DNA from: Cryobacterium sp. SO2
GTDB taxonomy: Bacteria; Actinomycetota; Actinomycetes; Actinomycetales; Microbacteriaceae
Assembly (NCBI RefSeq): GCF_026151165.2
Contig: NZ_CP117849.1
Coordinates: 1,302,001-1,366,000, forward strand
DNA length: 64,000 nt
Direction of reading: 5' to 3'
Part shown: positions 50,926 through 59,983 of the stretch, one piece after another
Layout: every line of letters starts with the position of its first letter
How positions within the stretch are numbered: position 1 is the first letter of the stretch
Notes under the pieces: model-generated
Database searches by the model: none
What the model was told of the DNA's origin: nothing
Seen by the model: only the letters and a program-made list of their open reading frames with translations
Program-made: the position numbers and the translations under genes

Positions 50926-53214
50926 ATGGAGGGTCCAGAAATCACGTTCGCCGAGACCGTTATCGACAACGGCAAGTACGGCAAGCGCACCATCCGTTTT
51001 GAAACCGGGCGTCTCGCCCAGCAGGCGCAGGGCTCAGCCGCCGCCTACATCGACGAAGAGACCATGCTTCTCTCCGCCACGAGCGCCAGCAAGCAGCCGA
51101 AGGACAACTTCGACTTCTTCCCGCTGACCATCGATGTCGAAGAGCGCATGTACGCCGCTGGCCGCATCCCGGGCAGCTTCTTCCGCCGCGAAGGTCGCCC
51201 GTCGACCGAAGCGATCCTCACCTGCCGTCTGATCGACCGGCCGCTGCGCCCGTCGTTCGTCGACGGCCTGCGCAACGAGATCCAGGTTGTCGTCACCGTT
51301 CTGGCCATCGCGCCCGACGAGTACTACGACGTCCTGGCCATCAACGCCGCGTCCATGTCCACCCAGATCGCCGGCCTGCCGTTCTCCGGCCCGATCGGTG
51401 GCGTCCGCGTCGCCCTCATCCCCGACGACAACGGCTCCGGCCAGTGGGTCGCCTTCCCGAAGCACTCGCAGGTTGAAGAGGCCGTGTTCAGCATGGTCGT
51501 CGCCGGCCGCGTTGTGGCGGATGCCGATGGCAGCGAAGACGTCGCGATCATGATGATCGAGGCCGAAGCGACCGACAACGCCTGGACCTTGATCCAGGGC
51601 GGCGCCATCAAGCCGAACGAAGAGGTCATCGCCGAGGGTATCGAGGCGTCCAAGCCGTTCATCAAGCAGCTCATCGTCGCCCAGCAGCAGGTCGCCTCCG
51701 CAGCGTCCAAGCCCACCGGCAACTACCCGCTGTTCCCGCCGTACACCACCGAGGTCTACGACGCTGTCGCTGCCCTGGCGTACGACGGCCTCAAGGACGT
51801 CTACGTGATCGCCGACAAGATCGCGCGTCAGGATGCCGACGACGTGCTCAAGGCATCCGTCAAGACCGCCATCGCGGCCAAGGTCGAAGCCGGCGAACTG
51901 CCCGCCACAGCCAACAACCAGGTCGGCGCGGCGTACAAGTCCGTCACCAAGCTCGTCGTGCGCTCCCGCGTGCTCAACGAGGGTGTTCGCATGGACGGAC
52001 GCGGCCTGGCCGACATCCGCCCGCTCGACGCCGAGGTTGCGGTCATCCCGCGCGTGCACGGTTCCGCTATCTTCCAGCGCGGCGAGACCCAGATCCTGGG
52101 TGTCACCACGCTGAACATGCTCAAGCTCGAGCAGACCATCGACTCCCTGAGCCCGGTCACCAAGAAGCGCTACATGCACAACTACAACTTCCCGCCCTAC
52201 TCCACCGGTGAAACCGGTCGGGTCGGCACGCCCAAGCGTCGCGAGATCGGCCACGGAGCGCTCGCTGAGCGTGCCCTGGTTCCCGTGCTGCCCACGCGTG
52301 AGGAATTCCCGTACGCCATCCGTCAGGTCTCCGAGGCGCTCAGCTCCAACGGTTCCACCTCGATGGGTTCCGTCTGCGCCTCCACCCTGTCGCTGCTGAA
52401 CGCCGGAGTGCCGCTGCGCGCCCCGGTCGCCGGCATCGCCATGGGCCTCATCTCCGACACCGTCGACGGCAAGACCCGCTACGCGGCTCTGACCGACATC
52501 CTCGGCGCCGAAGACGCCCTCGGCGACATGGACTTCAAGGTTGCCGGCACGGCTGAGTTCGTCACCGCGATCCAGCTCGACACCAAGCTCGACGGCATCC
52601 CCGCGTCGGTCCTGGCCGGCGCGCTGACGCAGGCGAAGGATGCTCGTACGACGATCCTCGCCGTGCTGAACGCCGCGATCGACAAGCCCGACGAGATGGC
52701 ACCGACCGCGCCCCGCGTGATCAGCGTGCAGATCCCCGTTGACAAGATCGGCGAGCTCATCGGCCCGAAGGGCAAGATGATCAACTCGATCCAGGACGAG
52801 ACCGGAGCCGACATCTCGATCGAGGAAGACGGCACCGTGTACATCGGCGCCGTCGATGGTCCCTCGGCCGAGGCCGCTCGCGCCATGGTCAACTCCGTCG
52901 CGAACCCCACCAACCCCGAGGTTGGCGAGCAGTTCCTCGGAACTGTCGTGAAGATCGCCGCCTTCGGCGCCTTCGTCTCGCTTCTCCCGGGCAAGGACGG
53001 CCTGCTGCACATCTCTGAGGTGCGCAAGCTCGCCGGCGGCAAGCGCGTGGAGAACGTCGAAGACGTCCTCGGCGTGGGCCAGAAGGTCCTCGTTGAGATC
53101 ACCAAGATTGACGACCGTGGCAAGCTTTCGCTCGCCCCGGTCCTCGCCGATGAAGCCGACACGCACGGTCGTGACGCTGCATCCGAGGGACCCGAAGCTC
53201 CGGCCGAAGGTTAG
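50926..53214 (+). CDS. pnp: polyribonucleotide nucleotidyltransferase (PNPase)
   Basis: The 762-residue protein degrades RNA 3'-to-5' with phosphate and can add tails. Two RNase PH domains are seen (LLSATSASKQPKDNFDFFPL and RVHGSAIFQRGETQILGVTT with RREIGHGALAERAL), joined by a helical domain, then KH (VDKIGELIGPKGKMINSIQ near 605) and S1 (FLGTVVKIAAFGAFVSLLPG near 668) RNA-binding domains. GGAGAG precedes ATG 50926. Codon use is of the highly expressed kind (more GTT, GCT), unlike the genes before it. It stands apart from rpsO, its usual neighbour. Confidence 0.96.
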   Translation: MEGPEITFAETVIDNGKYGKRTIRFETGRLAQQAQGSAAAYIDEETMLLSATSASKQPKDNFDFFPLTIDVEERMYAAGRIPGSFFRREGRPSTEAILTCRLIDRPLRPSFVDGLRNEIQVVVTVLAIAPDEYYDVLAINAASMSTQIAGLPFSGPIGGVRVALIPDDNGSGQWVAFPKHSQVEEAVFSMVVAGRVVADADGSEDVAIMMIEAEATDNAWTLIQGGAIKPNEEVIAEGIEASKPFIKQLIVAQQQVASAASKPTGNYPLFPPYTTEVYDAVAALAYDGLKDVYVIADKIARQDADDVLKASVKTAIAAKVEAGELPATANNQVGAAYKSVTKLVVRSRVLNEGVRMDGRGLADIRPLDAEVAVIPRVHGSAIFQRGETQILGVTTLNMLKLEQTIDSLSPVTKKRYMHNYNFPPYSTGETGRVGTPKRREIGHGALAERALVPVLPTREEFPYAIRQVSEALSSNGSTSMGSVCASTLSLLNAGVPLRAPVAGIAMGLISDTVDGKTRYAALTDILGAEDALGDMDFKVAGTAEFVTAIQLDTKLDGIPASVLAGALTQAKDARTTILAVLNAAIDKPDEMAPTAPRVISVQIPVDKIGELIGPKGKMINSIQDETGADISIEEDGTVYIGAVDGPSAEAARAMVNSVANPTNPEVGEQFLGTVVKIAAFGAFVSLLPGKDGLLHISEVRKLAGGKRVENVEDVLGVGQKVLVEITKIDDRGKLSLAPVLADEADTHGRDAASEGPEAPAEG

Positions 53215-53261
53215 TCGCTAGTTCTGCCGACCACCTCTCGCCAGGTGCGTCGGTAAGACGG

Positions 53262-53295
53262 AAAACCCGTCCTGCTTCGGCAGGGCGGGTTTTTT
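53262..53295 (+). terminator. rho-independent terminator of pnp
   Basis: AAAACCCGTCCTGC and GCAGGGCGGGTTTT pair around a TTCG tetraloop and run into TTTTTT. It lies 47 bp after the pnp stop. Confidence 0.93.
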
Positions 53296-53331
53296 GCGCG
53301 TGCGGCGCACACGAAGGATGCGGCGGCGCGG

Positions 53332-53808
53332 TCAGGGCCGCGGCTGCACGCCACGCTCGAGCAGCGGGGTCACCCGGAACGGGATGAGCTCGCCCATCGC
53401 CAGGGACGTCTCGGTGCGTTCAACGCCCGCACAGGCCAGGATGGTGCGGTCGATGCGGAAGAGGTCTTCGGCGTCGGCGCAGGCCACCCTGATGAGCAGG
53501 TCGGCGGCGCCGCTCATGCCGTGCGCCTGCACGATCTCGGGGATCAGGGTGAGCTCCGCGATGATCTCCGCGGCCCGCTTCTGCTCGATGTACACCTCGA
53601 TGAACGCTGTCAGCGGGTAGCCGAGCACGGCCGGGCTGATCCGCCGGTCGAAGTCGAGGAAGACGTTCGACTCCTCGAGCCGGGTCATCCGCGCCTGCAC
53701 GGTGTTGCGGGAGAGCCCGAGCGTCTGGGCGAGACCCACGTATGTGCTGTGCGGGTCGGCGCACAGGGCCCTGAGCAGCTCGAGGTCGACTTTGTCCAGA
53801 CGGTGCAT
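53332..53808 (-). CDS. Lrp/AsnC family transcriptional regulator
   Basis: The 158-residue protein has an N-terminal HTH (LDKVDLELLRALCADPHSTY and LAQTLGLSRNTVQARMTRLE) and a C-terminal RAM effector domain (LTAFIEVYIEQKRAAEIIAE; VQAHGMSGAADLLIRVACAD). Such proteins sense amino acids and regulate their own and neighbouring genes. ATG 53808 fits the family; the 15 further in-frame residues upstream do not. It is divergent from the pterin dehydratase-glyoxalase gene across a long palindrome. Confidence 0.9.
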   Translation of the reverse strand: MHRLDKVDLELLRALCADPHSTYVGLAQTLGLSRNTVQARMTRLEESNVFLDFDRRISPAVLGYPLTAFIEVYIEQKRAAEIIAELTLIPEIVQAHGMSGAADLLIRVACADAEDLFRIDRTILACAGVERTETSLAMGELIPFRVTPLLERGVQPRP

Positions 53809-53833
53809 ACTGCCTGACGTTAGCACGCCAGGT

Positions 53834-53906
53834 GGCCCCAGAACAGGGCACATTGCACACTGTGACGCGACGCAGTTGCGCGGCTGGGCAATGTGCAGTT
53901 CCGGCC
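53834..53906. repeat. imperfect palindrome in the Lrp divergent promoter
   Basis: GGCCCCAGAACAGGGCACAT on the left pairs imperfectly with GGCAATGTGCAGTTCCGGCC on the right. It may be a REP-like element or an Lrp binding region. Confidence 0.55.
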
Positions 53907-53945
53907 AGGGTTGACCGGGCCCACGGTGCGCGGAAGAGTGGTCGA

Positions 53946-54608
53946 ATGGACGACACCCGCCAGACCCTCACTCCTGCCCAGACCCACTCTGTGCTCGCCG
54001 GGGGCGACTTCATCCACCTCGAGGGCGCCCTGTACGCCGACTACCGCACCCGGGACTTCGCCGCCGGGGTGCGCCTGGTCGATGCCGTCGCCGCCGACGC
54101 CGAAGCGCTGAACCACCATCCGGATGTTGCGCTGGCATTCGGGTCGGTGGGCTTCACGTTGAGCTCCCACGACGTGGGCGGCGTCACCGAACGCGACCTC
54201 CGGCTGGCGCTGCGCATCCAGGAACTCGCGGCGGAGCAGGCGGCCAGGGCCACGCACCTGCCGCCGAGCCGCACCGATGTGGCCATCGACTGCAGCGACG
54301 AGGCGGCCGTGCGCCCGTTCTGGCGGGTCGGGCTGGGCTACCTGGAGTCGGGTCCGGCCGACGCCCTCGAACTCACGGACCCGCGCGGGACGGGGCCCAA
54401 GGTGTGGTTCCAGCACATGGAGATCCAGCGCACCGAGCGCAACCGCATCCACCTCGACGTGTACGTGCCGGTGGCCGACTGCGAGGAGCGGGTGCAGGAC
54501 ATCATCGACGTCGGGGGAGTGCTGCTCACCGACGAACACGCCCCGGACTGGTGGGTGTTGGCCGACCCGGAGGGCAACGAACTCTGCGTGTGCAGCTGGG
54601 ACGCCTGA
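53946..54608 (+). CDS. pterin-4a-carbinolamine dehydratase-like domain fused to a glyoxalase-like domain
   Basis: The 220-residue protein has two parts. Residues 1-100 resemble PCD/DCoH: RTRDFAAGVRLVDAVAADAE then ALNHHPDVALAFGSVGFTL and SHDVGG, matching the H-H-P...H...D signature. Residues 105-220 look like a VOC glyoxalase-like half: VAIDCSDEAAVRPFWRVGLGY, KVWFQHMEIQRTERNRIHLD and WWVLADPEGNELCVC. The first half recycles pterin cofactors in other species; the job of the fusion is unknown. ATG 53946 has only a weak site before it. Confidence 0.75.
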   Translation: MDDTRQTLTPAQTHSVLAGGDFIHLEGALYADYRTRDFAAGVRLVDAVAADAEALNHHPDVALAFGSVGFTLSSHDVGGVTERDLRLALRIQELAAEQAARATHLPPSRTDVAIDCSDEAAVRPFWRVGLGYLESGPADALELTDPRGTGPKVWFQHMEIQRTERNRIHLDVYVPVADCEERVQDIIDVGGVLLTDEHAPDWWVLADPEGNELCVCSWDA

Positions 54609-54613
54609 CCACG

Positions 54614-55117
54614 TCAGGCGGCTGTTCGCACCAACGCCTTCTCGATCGCGGCCACGAGCTGGGCCGACTCCGGCTCAACGGTTGAGGCGAACCTGTCGAC
54701 CACGACACCGTCGGCGTTCACGAGGAACTTCTCGAAGTTCCACTTGATCAGGCCGGGCAGCACGCCCTTCTTGAACCTGGTCAGCTCGGCATAGAGCGGA
54801 TGCTGGTTCTTGCCGCGCACATCCACCTTGGCGGTGAGCGGGAAGGTGACGCCGAAGTTGAGTTCGCAGAACTGCTGGATGTCTTCTTCGCTGCCCGGTT
54901 CCTCGCCCATGAACTGGTTGCAGGGCAATCCGAGTATCACCAGGCCGTCGTCGGCGAAGCGCCGGTAGAGCGCCTCGAGTCCGGCGTACTGGGGGGTGAA
55001 GCCGCACTTCGAGGCCACGTTGACCACGAGCACCGTCTTGCCGGCGAACCGGCCGAAGGTGGTGGGCGTGCCGTCGATGAGGGCGAGCGGGATGTCGTAC
55101 AGTGCGGAGTCTGACAT
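54614..55117 (-). CDS. glutathione peroxidase family (thioredoxin-dependent type)
   Basis: The 167-residue protein has VVNVASKCGFTPQYAGLEAL with peroxidatic Cys near 38, the LGLPCNQFMGEEPGS motif with Gln, and IKWNFEKFLV with the Trp-Asn of the catalytic tetrad. Cys in place of Sec and the second Cys in PCNQF suggest use of thioredoxin, as glutathione is absent from actinobacteria. It starts at ATG 55117 and is tail to tail with the PCD fusion gene, five bases apart. It reduces peroxides in the cytoplasm. Confidence 0.9.
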   Translation of the reverse strand: MSDSALYDIPLALIDGTPTTFGRFAGKTVLVVNVASKCGFTPQYAGLEALYRRFADDGLVILGLPCNQFMGEEPGSEEDIQQFCELNFGVTFPLTAKVDVRGKNQHPLYAELTRFKKGVLPGLIKWNFEKFLVNADGVVVDRFASTVEPESAQLVAAIEKALVRTAA

Positions 55118-55200
55118 GCCGGAAAGACTACTCCCCGCCCGTTCCGATGGGCTGGACAGGAGGCGTTTTTCGGCCGAACGGGGGGTGAAGCCGAACGTTT

Positions 55201-55215
55201 CGGTAACGCTTACCG
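55201..55215. promoter_or_regulatory. candidate operator palindrome CGGTAACGCTTACCG
   Basis: This near-perfect palindrome (6-bp arms around CGC) lies between the divergent glutathione peroxidase and aldo/keto reductase genes. Its shape recalls LacI-family operators of actinobacteria. A TTATTCT at about 55246 downstream could be a -10 for the reductase. Confidence 0.45.
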
Positions 55216-55309
55216 CGCGCCCCCAGCGGAAAATCTGGATCGGGTTATTCTCGGCTGTACACGGGTTGGCGCGGGCACCGCGACGGCGGGTAGATCGGGT
55301 GGTGACGGC

Positions 55310-56374
55310 ATGAGGGGCAGCGCGGTGGTGGGCAGTGTTTCGACAGACAGTGCGGCAGTGGACAGCGTGGAGACCGGCAACCTGCAGACCCACCCCGTGC
55401 AGGTGCAGCACACCGAACCTGTCACCATCCCCGAGCGTTCCCGCCTGTCGGCTCCCGGTATCCGGCGCAGACTCGGCGACACCGACCTCACCGTGCACCC
55501 GCTGGCGCTCGGCTGCAGTGTTTTCGGCTGGACCACCGACGGCGACACCGCCATGGCGATCCTCGATCGGCACTGGGAACTCGGCGGCAACTTCCTCGAC
55601 ACCGCCGACAGCTACGCCGCCGGCCGCAGCGAGGTCGTGATCGGGTCGTGGATGCGCACCCGCGGGGTGCGCGACGACATCGTCATCTCCACCAAGATCG
55701 GCCGCAACCGCGACAATCCCGGACTCTCGCCGCGCAGCATCGTCGGCGCCGTGCACGCGTCGCTCGAACGCCTCGGCACCGATCACATCGACCTGCTGCA
55801 CTTCCACTACGACGACCTCGACGTGCCCCTGGAGGAAAGCCTCGGGGCGATGGAGACCCTCATCCGCAGCGGAGCGGTGCGCCACCTCGCCGCGTCGAAC
55901 TTCACCGCTGAGCGGCTGATGGAAGCCCGGGTGCTCGCCGCCAACGGTCTGCCCCGCTTCGTGGCCGTTGAGACCCCGTACAACCTGATGAACCGGGTCT
56001 CGTTCGAATCCGCCCTGGCGCTGGTCACCCACGCGCAGGGCCTCGCCGTGATGCCGTACTTCGCGCTGGCGCACGGATTCCTCACCGGCAAATACCACTC
56101 CAAGGCCGACCTCACCGACAGCGTCCGTGCCGGCCGCGCGGCCGCGTATCTCAACCGCACCGGCCTCAAGGTGCTCAGCACAGTGGAGCGCATCGCGGAG
56201 GACCACGGCGTGGCGCCGTCGACCATCGCGCTGGCCTGGCTGTTGGCGCGTGACAACGTCGCGGCCCCCGTGGCCAGCGCGAGCCGCCCCGAGCATGTGG
56301 AGGCCCTCGTCGCCGCAGCCGCCGTGAAGCTGGGCCGGGCCGACATGGTGGACCTGGACAAGGTGTCGGCGTAG
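55310..56374 (+). CDS. aldo/keto reductase
   Basis: The 354-residue TIM-barrel protein reduces carbonyl compounds with NADPH. Seen are LGCSVFGWTTDG, the catalytic Asp and Tyr in FLDTADSYAAGRSE, Lys in VISTKIGRN, His in LLHFHYDDLD, and VASASRPEHVEAL for cofactor. An N-terminal tail of about 45 residues rich in Ser, Thr and Val is longer than usual; a downstream start is possible but no better codon with a ribosome-binding site is visible. It belongs to the YajO/AKR11-like group; substrate unknown. Confidence 0.85.
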   Translation: MRGSAVVGSVSTDSAAVDSVETGNLQTHPVQVQHTEPVTIPERSRLSAPGIRRRLGDTDLTVHPLALGCSVFGWTTDGDTAMAILDRHWELGGNFLDTADSYAAGRSEVVIGSWMRTRGVRDDIVISTKIGRNRDNPGLSPRSIVGAVHASLERLGTDHIDLLHFHYDDLDVPLEESLGAMETLIRSGAVRHLAASNFTAERLMEARVLAANGLPRFVAVETPYNLMNRVSFESALALVTHAQGLAVMPYFALAHGFLTGKYHSKADLTDSVRAGRAAAYLNRTGLKVLSTVERIAEDHGVAPSTIALAWLLARDNVAAPVASASRPEHVEALVAAAAVKLGRADMVDLDKVSA

Positions 56375-56537
56375 GGCGTCAGTCAGATCGAACCCGACGT
56401 TTTGGGGAGGCACCGGCCTCGACAGCGCGACAGTAACATGACCGGGTCAACCGCGACAGGGCACGGCCGGCGGGATCCCGTCGCCGGGCCGGCGGCTGCG
56501 GCATCCGCTCAGACACGTGTCGTAAGGTGGAAGGGAT

Positions 56538-57905
56538 ATGAACGGTGCCGTTGAATTTCCCCTTGACCTGACCGAACTGTCGTTTCGGGCCGCTGGCGAG
56601 TCCCTCGTGAGGCGGACCGTGCTACCGAGCGGTGTGCGCATCGTCACCGAGCAGGTGCCGGGCAGCCGTAGCCTCACCATCGGCTACTGGGTGGCTGTGG
56701 GCTCCCGCGACGAACAACCCGGTCACTTCGGCTCCACGCACTTCCTCGAGCACCTGCTCTTCAAGGGCACCGCAGCGCGCTCGGCGCTGGACATCGCCAT
56801 CGCCTTCGACGCCGTCGGCGGCGAGCACAACGCGATGACCGCCAAGGAATATACCTGCTACTACGCCAAGGTGCAGGACCGCGACCTGCAGATGGCGGTC
56901 GAGGTACTCACCGACATGATCACCTCGTCGGTGCTCGACCCCGCCGAATTCGAGACCGAGCGCGGCGTCATCCTCGAGGAACTCGCGATGGCCGACGACG
57001 ACCCGGCCGATGTCGCCAACGAACGGTTCTTCCAGGCCGTGATGGGCGAGCATCCGCTGGGCCGGCCGATCGGCGGCAGCCCGGAGACCATCCGCGCCGC
57101 CAGCCGCGACGCCGTCTGGGAGCACTACCGGGCCAACTACCGCCCGCAAGACCTCGTGGTGACCGTGGCCGGCGCCGTGGACCACGACGTGCTCGTGGCC
57201 GCCGTGACCCGGTCGCTGCTGCAGGCCGGCTGGGACCTGAGCGAGCACGCCGCGCCCGTCGGCCGGCGCTCCGGCTCGGCCGCCGTCATCAGCCAGGGCC
57301 GACCCGTCACGGTGGTGCACCGCCCGCTCGAGCAGGCCAACATGCTCATCGGCGTGCCGGGCCTCGTGGCCGCGGACGACCGCCGGGTGGCGATGAACGT
57401 GCTCACCTCGATCTTCGGCGGCGGCATGTCGTCCCGCCTGTTCCAGGAGGTGCGCGAGAAGCGCGGCCTGGCCTACTCCGTGTACTCGTTCGCGCCCGGC
57501 TACTCCGACGCCGGCATCTTCGGCATGTACGCCGGCTGCACGCCCGCCAAGGCCGGGCAGGTGGCCGAGATCATGCTCGACGAGTTGCACCGCCTTGCCG
57601 AGCACGGCGTGACCGCCGACGAGATGAAGCGGGCATCGGGGCAACTCTCCGGCGCATCCGCCCTGGCCCTCGAAGATTCAGACACCCGGATGTCCAGGCT
57701 GGGCCGTTCGGAGATCACCCTCGGCGAATTCGTCGACCTCGACGAGGCGCTGCGACGCCTGGCGCTGGTCACCGCGGATGACGTGCAGCAGCTGGCCGTG
57801 GACATGGCCTCACGGCCGTTCTCCGTCGCCGCCGTCGGCGCCCTGGACGACGACGTCTTCGACGGCATCGTGCCGCGCGCCGCAGCGCCGCTCCCGCTCA
57901 ACTGA
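56538..57905 (+). CDS. M16 family zinc peptidase (PepR/PqqL-like)
   Basis: The 455-residue protein has the inverted zinc motif HFLEHLLFKGTAAR (His-x-x-Glu-His near 73-77) and the distal Glu in EFETERGVILEELAM, with the inactive C-terminal half LIGVPGLVAADDRR and FGGGMSSRLFQEVREKRGLAYSV. AAGGG precedes ATG 56538. This gene normally follows pnp directly in actinobacteria (Rv2782c-like); here four unrelated genes lie between them. It is likely a processing peptidase or peptide scavenger. Confidence 0.9.
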   Translation: MNGAVEFPLDLTELSFRAAGESLVRRTVLPSGVRIVTEQVPGSRSLTIGYWVAVGSRDEQPGHFGSTHFLEHLLFKGTAARSALDIAIAFDAVGGEHNAMTAKEYTCYYAKVQDRDLQMAVEVLTDMITSSVLDPAEFETERGVILEELAMADDDPADVANERFFQAVMGEHPLGRPIGGSPETIRAASRDAVWEHYRANYRPQDLVVTVAGAVDHDVLVAAVTRSLLQAGWDLSEHAAPVGRRSGSAAVISQGRPVTVVHRPLEQANMLIGVPGLVAADDRRVAMNVLTSIFGGGMSSRLFQEVREKRGLAYSVYSFAPGYSDAGIFGMYAGCTPAKAGQVAEIMLDELHRLAEHGVTADEMKRASGQLSGASALALEDSDTRMSRLGRSEITLGEFVDLDEALRRLALVTADDVQQLAVDMASRPFSVAAVGALDDDVFDGIVPRAAAPLPLN

Positions 57906-57962
57906 CCCGCCGCTGCACGGCAGCCCCAGATCCGGCTCGACGCTCCACCAACCGAAAGGGCG

Positions 57963-58568
57963 ATGATGCCCCAGTACCTCTACCTCGTGAGACACGGCGA
58001 ACAACAGGATGCCGAGTACGGCCTCCCGGATGGCCCGCTGTCCCCGCGAGGCAAGCGGCAGGCGCACCTCATCGCCGAACGCCTCGGCGGGGTGCCGTTC
58101 ACCGGCGCCTGGCACTCCCCGTTGCAGCGCGCCGCAGAGACCGCGGCGATCATCGCCGAGCGGTTGCCGTCGCTCACCCCGGTCGCGTCGCCGCTGCTGT
58201 TCGACTGCATCCCCACCGGCCGTGCGCCGGAGATGCCGCAGTCGTACTCGCCGTTCTTCAACTCCGTCAGCGAGGCGCAGATCGAGGCCGGCCGCGCCCA
58301 GATGGAAGACGCCGCCGCGGAGTTCCTGCACCCGCAGCGCGGACCCCGGCACGACCTGCTGATCACCCACAACTTCGTGATCGGCTGGTTCGTGCGCGAG
58401 GTACTCGGCGCCCCCGACTGGCGCTGGATCAGCATCAACCAGGCCAACTGCGGCCTCACCGTGTTGCAGCAGAAGCCCGGCCGCCCGTGGTCGCTGGTCA
58501 CGCACAACGACCTCGGCCACCTGCCCGTCGAGCTGCGCACCGGTCTGCCCGACCCCCTGCTCTTCTAA
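57963..58568 (+). CDS. histidine phosphatase family protein
   Basis: The 201-residue protein carries the phosphohistidine motif YLVRHGEQQD at the N-terminus, SPRGKRQAHLIAERL, SPLQRAAETAAIIAERLPS, and the second His in LLITHNFVIGWFVREVL. It is a phosphoglycerate mutase-like phosphatase with unknown substrate. Two ATGs (57963, 57966) compete; AAAGGG sits 3 or 6 bases before them, so 57966 is also likely. It lies 57 bp after the M16 gene on the same strand. Confidence 0.87.
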   Translation: MMPQYLYLVRHGEQQDAEYGLPDGPLSPRGKRQAHLIAERLGGVPFTGAWHSPLQRAAETAAIIAERLPSLTPVASPLLFDCIPTGRAPEMPQSYSPFFNSVSEAQIEAGRAQMEDAAAEFLHPQRGPRHDLLITHNFVIGWFVREVLGAPDWRWISINQANCGLTVLQQKPGRPWSLVTHNDLGHLPVELRTGLPDPLLF

Positions 58569-58625
58569 CCGGCCCCGGCTCACCTGCCCGGCTCACCAGC
58601 ACCGCCGACGGCCACGCACGGGCGG

Positions 58626-59108
58626 CTAGACGAGGACCTTGCGGTACCAGTTCGTTGCGTTGGGGTTGTCGTTGTACGGCACCACGTCTTCATAGCCGGA
58701 GCGCTGGTACAGCTTGCCGGCCGCCTCGAGGCTCGCGTTCGTGTCGAGAACCATCTCGGTGGCCCCGAAGCCCCTGGCCCGCTTCTCGAGTTCGGCGAGC
58801 AGCAGCCGACCCCAGCCGCGGCCGCGCACCTGCGGTTGCAGCCACAGGTGCTTCGCCTCGAACCGCACCGCGCCATCCGCCCCGTCGTCGATGCGACGGA
58901 TGCCGCCGCAGCCGACGAAGGTGCGGGAGCCCGGTTCGTCGCTCACGAGCAGGAACTGGCCGAGGGGCGGCACGAACTGTTCGGGGGCCGGGAATGTCGT
59001 GCGGTACCCGCCGGCGTGCGGGAACGTCGACGCCCGGTCGCTGAAGTATTGGGTGAGCAGGGCGATCGAGCCGGCATCGGTCACGGAGACCGCGGTGAAT
59101 TCTGGCAT
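58626..59108 (-). CDS. GNAT family N-acetyltransferase
   Basis: The 160-residue protein shows the acetyl-CoA loop QVRGRGWGRLLLAELEKRARG near 93-113 and the C-terminal LYQRSGYEDVVPYNDNPNATNWYRK. These are GNAT motifs A and B. Substrate unknown, perhaps a small molecule. It is read against its neighbours, divergent from dapB. Confidence 0.85.
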   Translation of the reverse strand: MPEFTAVSVTDAGSIALLTQYFSDRASTFPHAGGYRTTFPAPEQFVPPLGQFLLVSDEPGSRTFVGCGGIRRIDDGADGAVRFEAKHLWLQPQVRGRGWGRLLLAELEKRARGFGATEMVLDTNASLEAAGKLYQRSGYEDVVPYNDNPNATNWYRKVLV

Positions 59109-59167
59109 GCACCCAGGCTACGTGCCCCGGCACCGGGGGCAACCGCCACGCTTGGTAGATTGGCAGC

Positions 59168-59983
59168 ATGACAACACGGGTGGCCGTCATCGGCGCAACG
59201 GGCAAGATGGGTCGCCTGGTCTGCGACCTGGTCGACAAGGATCCGGGGTACGACCTGGTCGCCAGACTCAACTCGGCCAGTGCCCTCTCCGAGATGCTCG
59301 GCGCGGATGTGGCCATCGACCTCACCGTGCCGGCGGTCAGCCAGGGCGTCGTCGACTTCGCCCTCGACAACGGCATCCGCGTCCTGGTGGGTACCTCCGG
59401 CTGGTCGCAGGCCCGCATCGACACCCTCGGCCACAGGCTCGCGGGCCGCACGGATGTCGGCGCCGTGATCATCCCCAACTTCTCGCTCGGGTCCGTGCTC
59501 GGCACGGCCTTCGCCGCCCTCGCCGCGCGGTTTTTCGACTCGATCGAGATCGTCGAGGCGCACCAGGCCGGCAAGGTCGACTCCCCGTCCGGCACCGCGG
59601 TGCGCACCGCCGAGCTGATGGCTGCCGCCCGCGCCGGCCTCGGCCCCGTCGCCGCCCCGCACATCGACCAGCGCGCCCGCGGCCAGCAGATCGCCACGGT
59701 TCCGGTGCACAGCCTGCGGCTGGCCGGGGTGCTCGCCCGCCAGGACGTGATCTTCGGCGGTGCGGGGGAGACCCTCACCATCACCCACAACACCCTTTCG
59801 GCCGACGCCTACGAACGCGGCATCCTGGTGGCCCTGGCCGCCGCCCGCGACTGTGTGGGCGTCACCGTGGGGCTGGACCAGCTCATCGACCTCGGCCTGG
59901 CCGGCGAGCCCGCCGAGGCTGCCCCGGCACCGGCGGTGCCGCCGGCCCAACCCGAAGAGGCCGAGATGGAGCCTGGCGAATGA
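59168..59983 (+). CDS. dapB: 4-hydroxy-tetrahydrodipicolinate reductase
   Basis: The 271-residue protein makes tetrahydrodipicolinate in lysine and diaminopimelate synthesis. VAVIGATGKMGRLVCDLV binds NAD(P)H, VLVGTSGW and FSLGSVLG follow, and the active-site stretch EAHQAGKVDSPSGTA keeps the catalytic His and Lys four residues apart, although the second and third His of the usual HHRHK are Gln and Gly. The C-terminus has an extra Ala/Pro/Glu-rich tail of about 25 residues. It shares four bases with the next gene. The pnp-M16-dapB order is the ancestral actinobacterial one. Confidence 0.92.
   Translation: MTTRVAVIGATGKMGRLVCDLVDKDPGYDLVARLNSASALSEMLGADVAIDLTVPAVSQGVVDFALDNGIRVLVGTSGWSQARIDTLGHRLAGRTDVGAVIIPNFSLGSVLGTAFAALAARFFDSIEIVEAHQAGKVDSPSGTAVRTAELMAAARAGLGPVAAPHIDQRARGQQIATVPVHSLRLAGVLARQDVIFGGAGETLTITHNTLSADAYERGILVALAAARDCVGVTVGLDQLIDLGLAGEPAEAAPAPAVPPAQPEEAEMEPGE

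Noticed and set aside
51034..53166. 710-codon open frame antisense to pnp
   Set aside because: pnp is certain from its RNase PH, KH and S1 motifs; the opposite frame has no recognisable domain.
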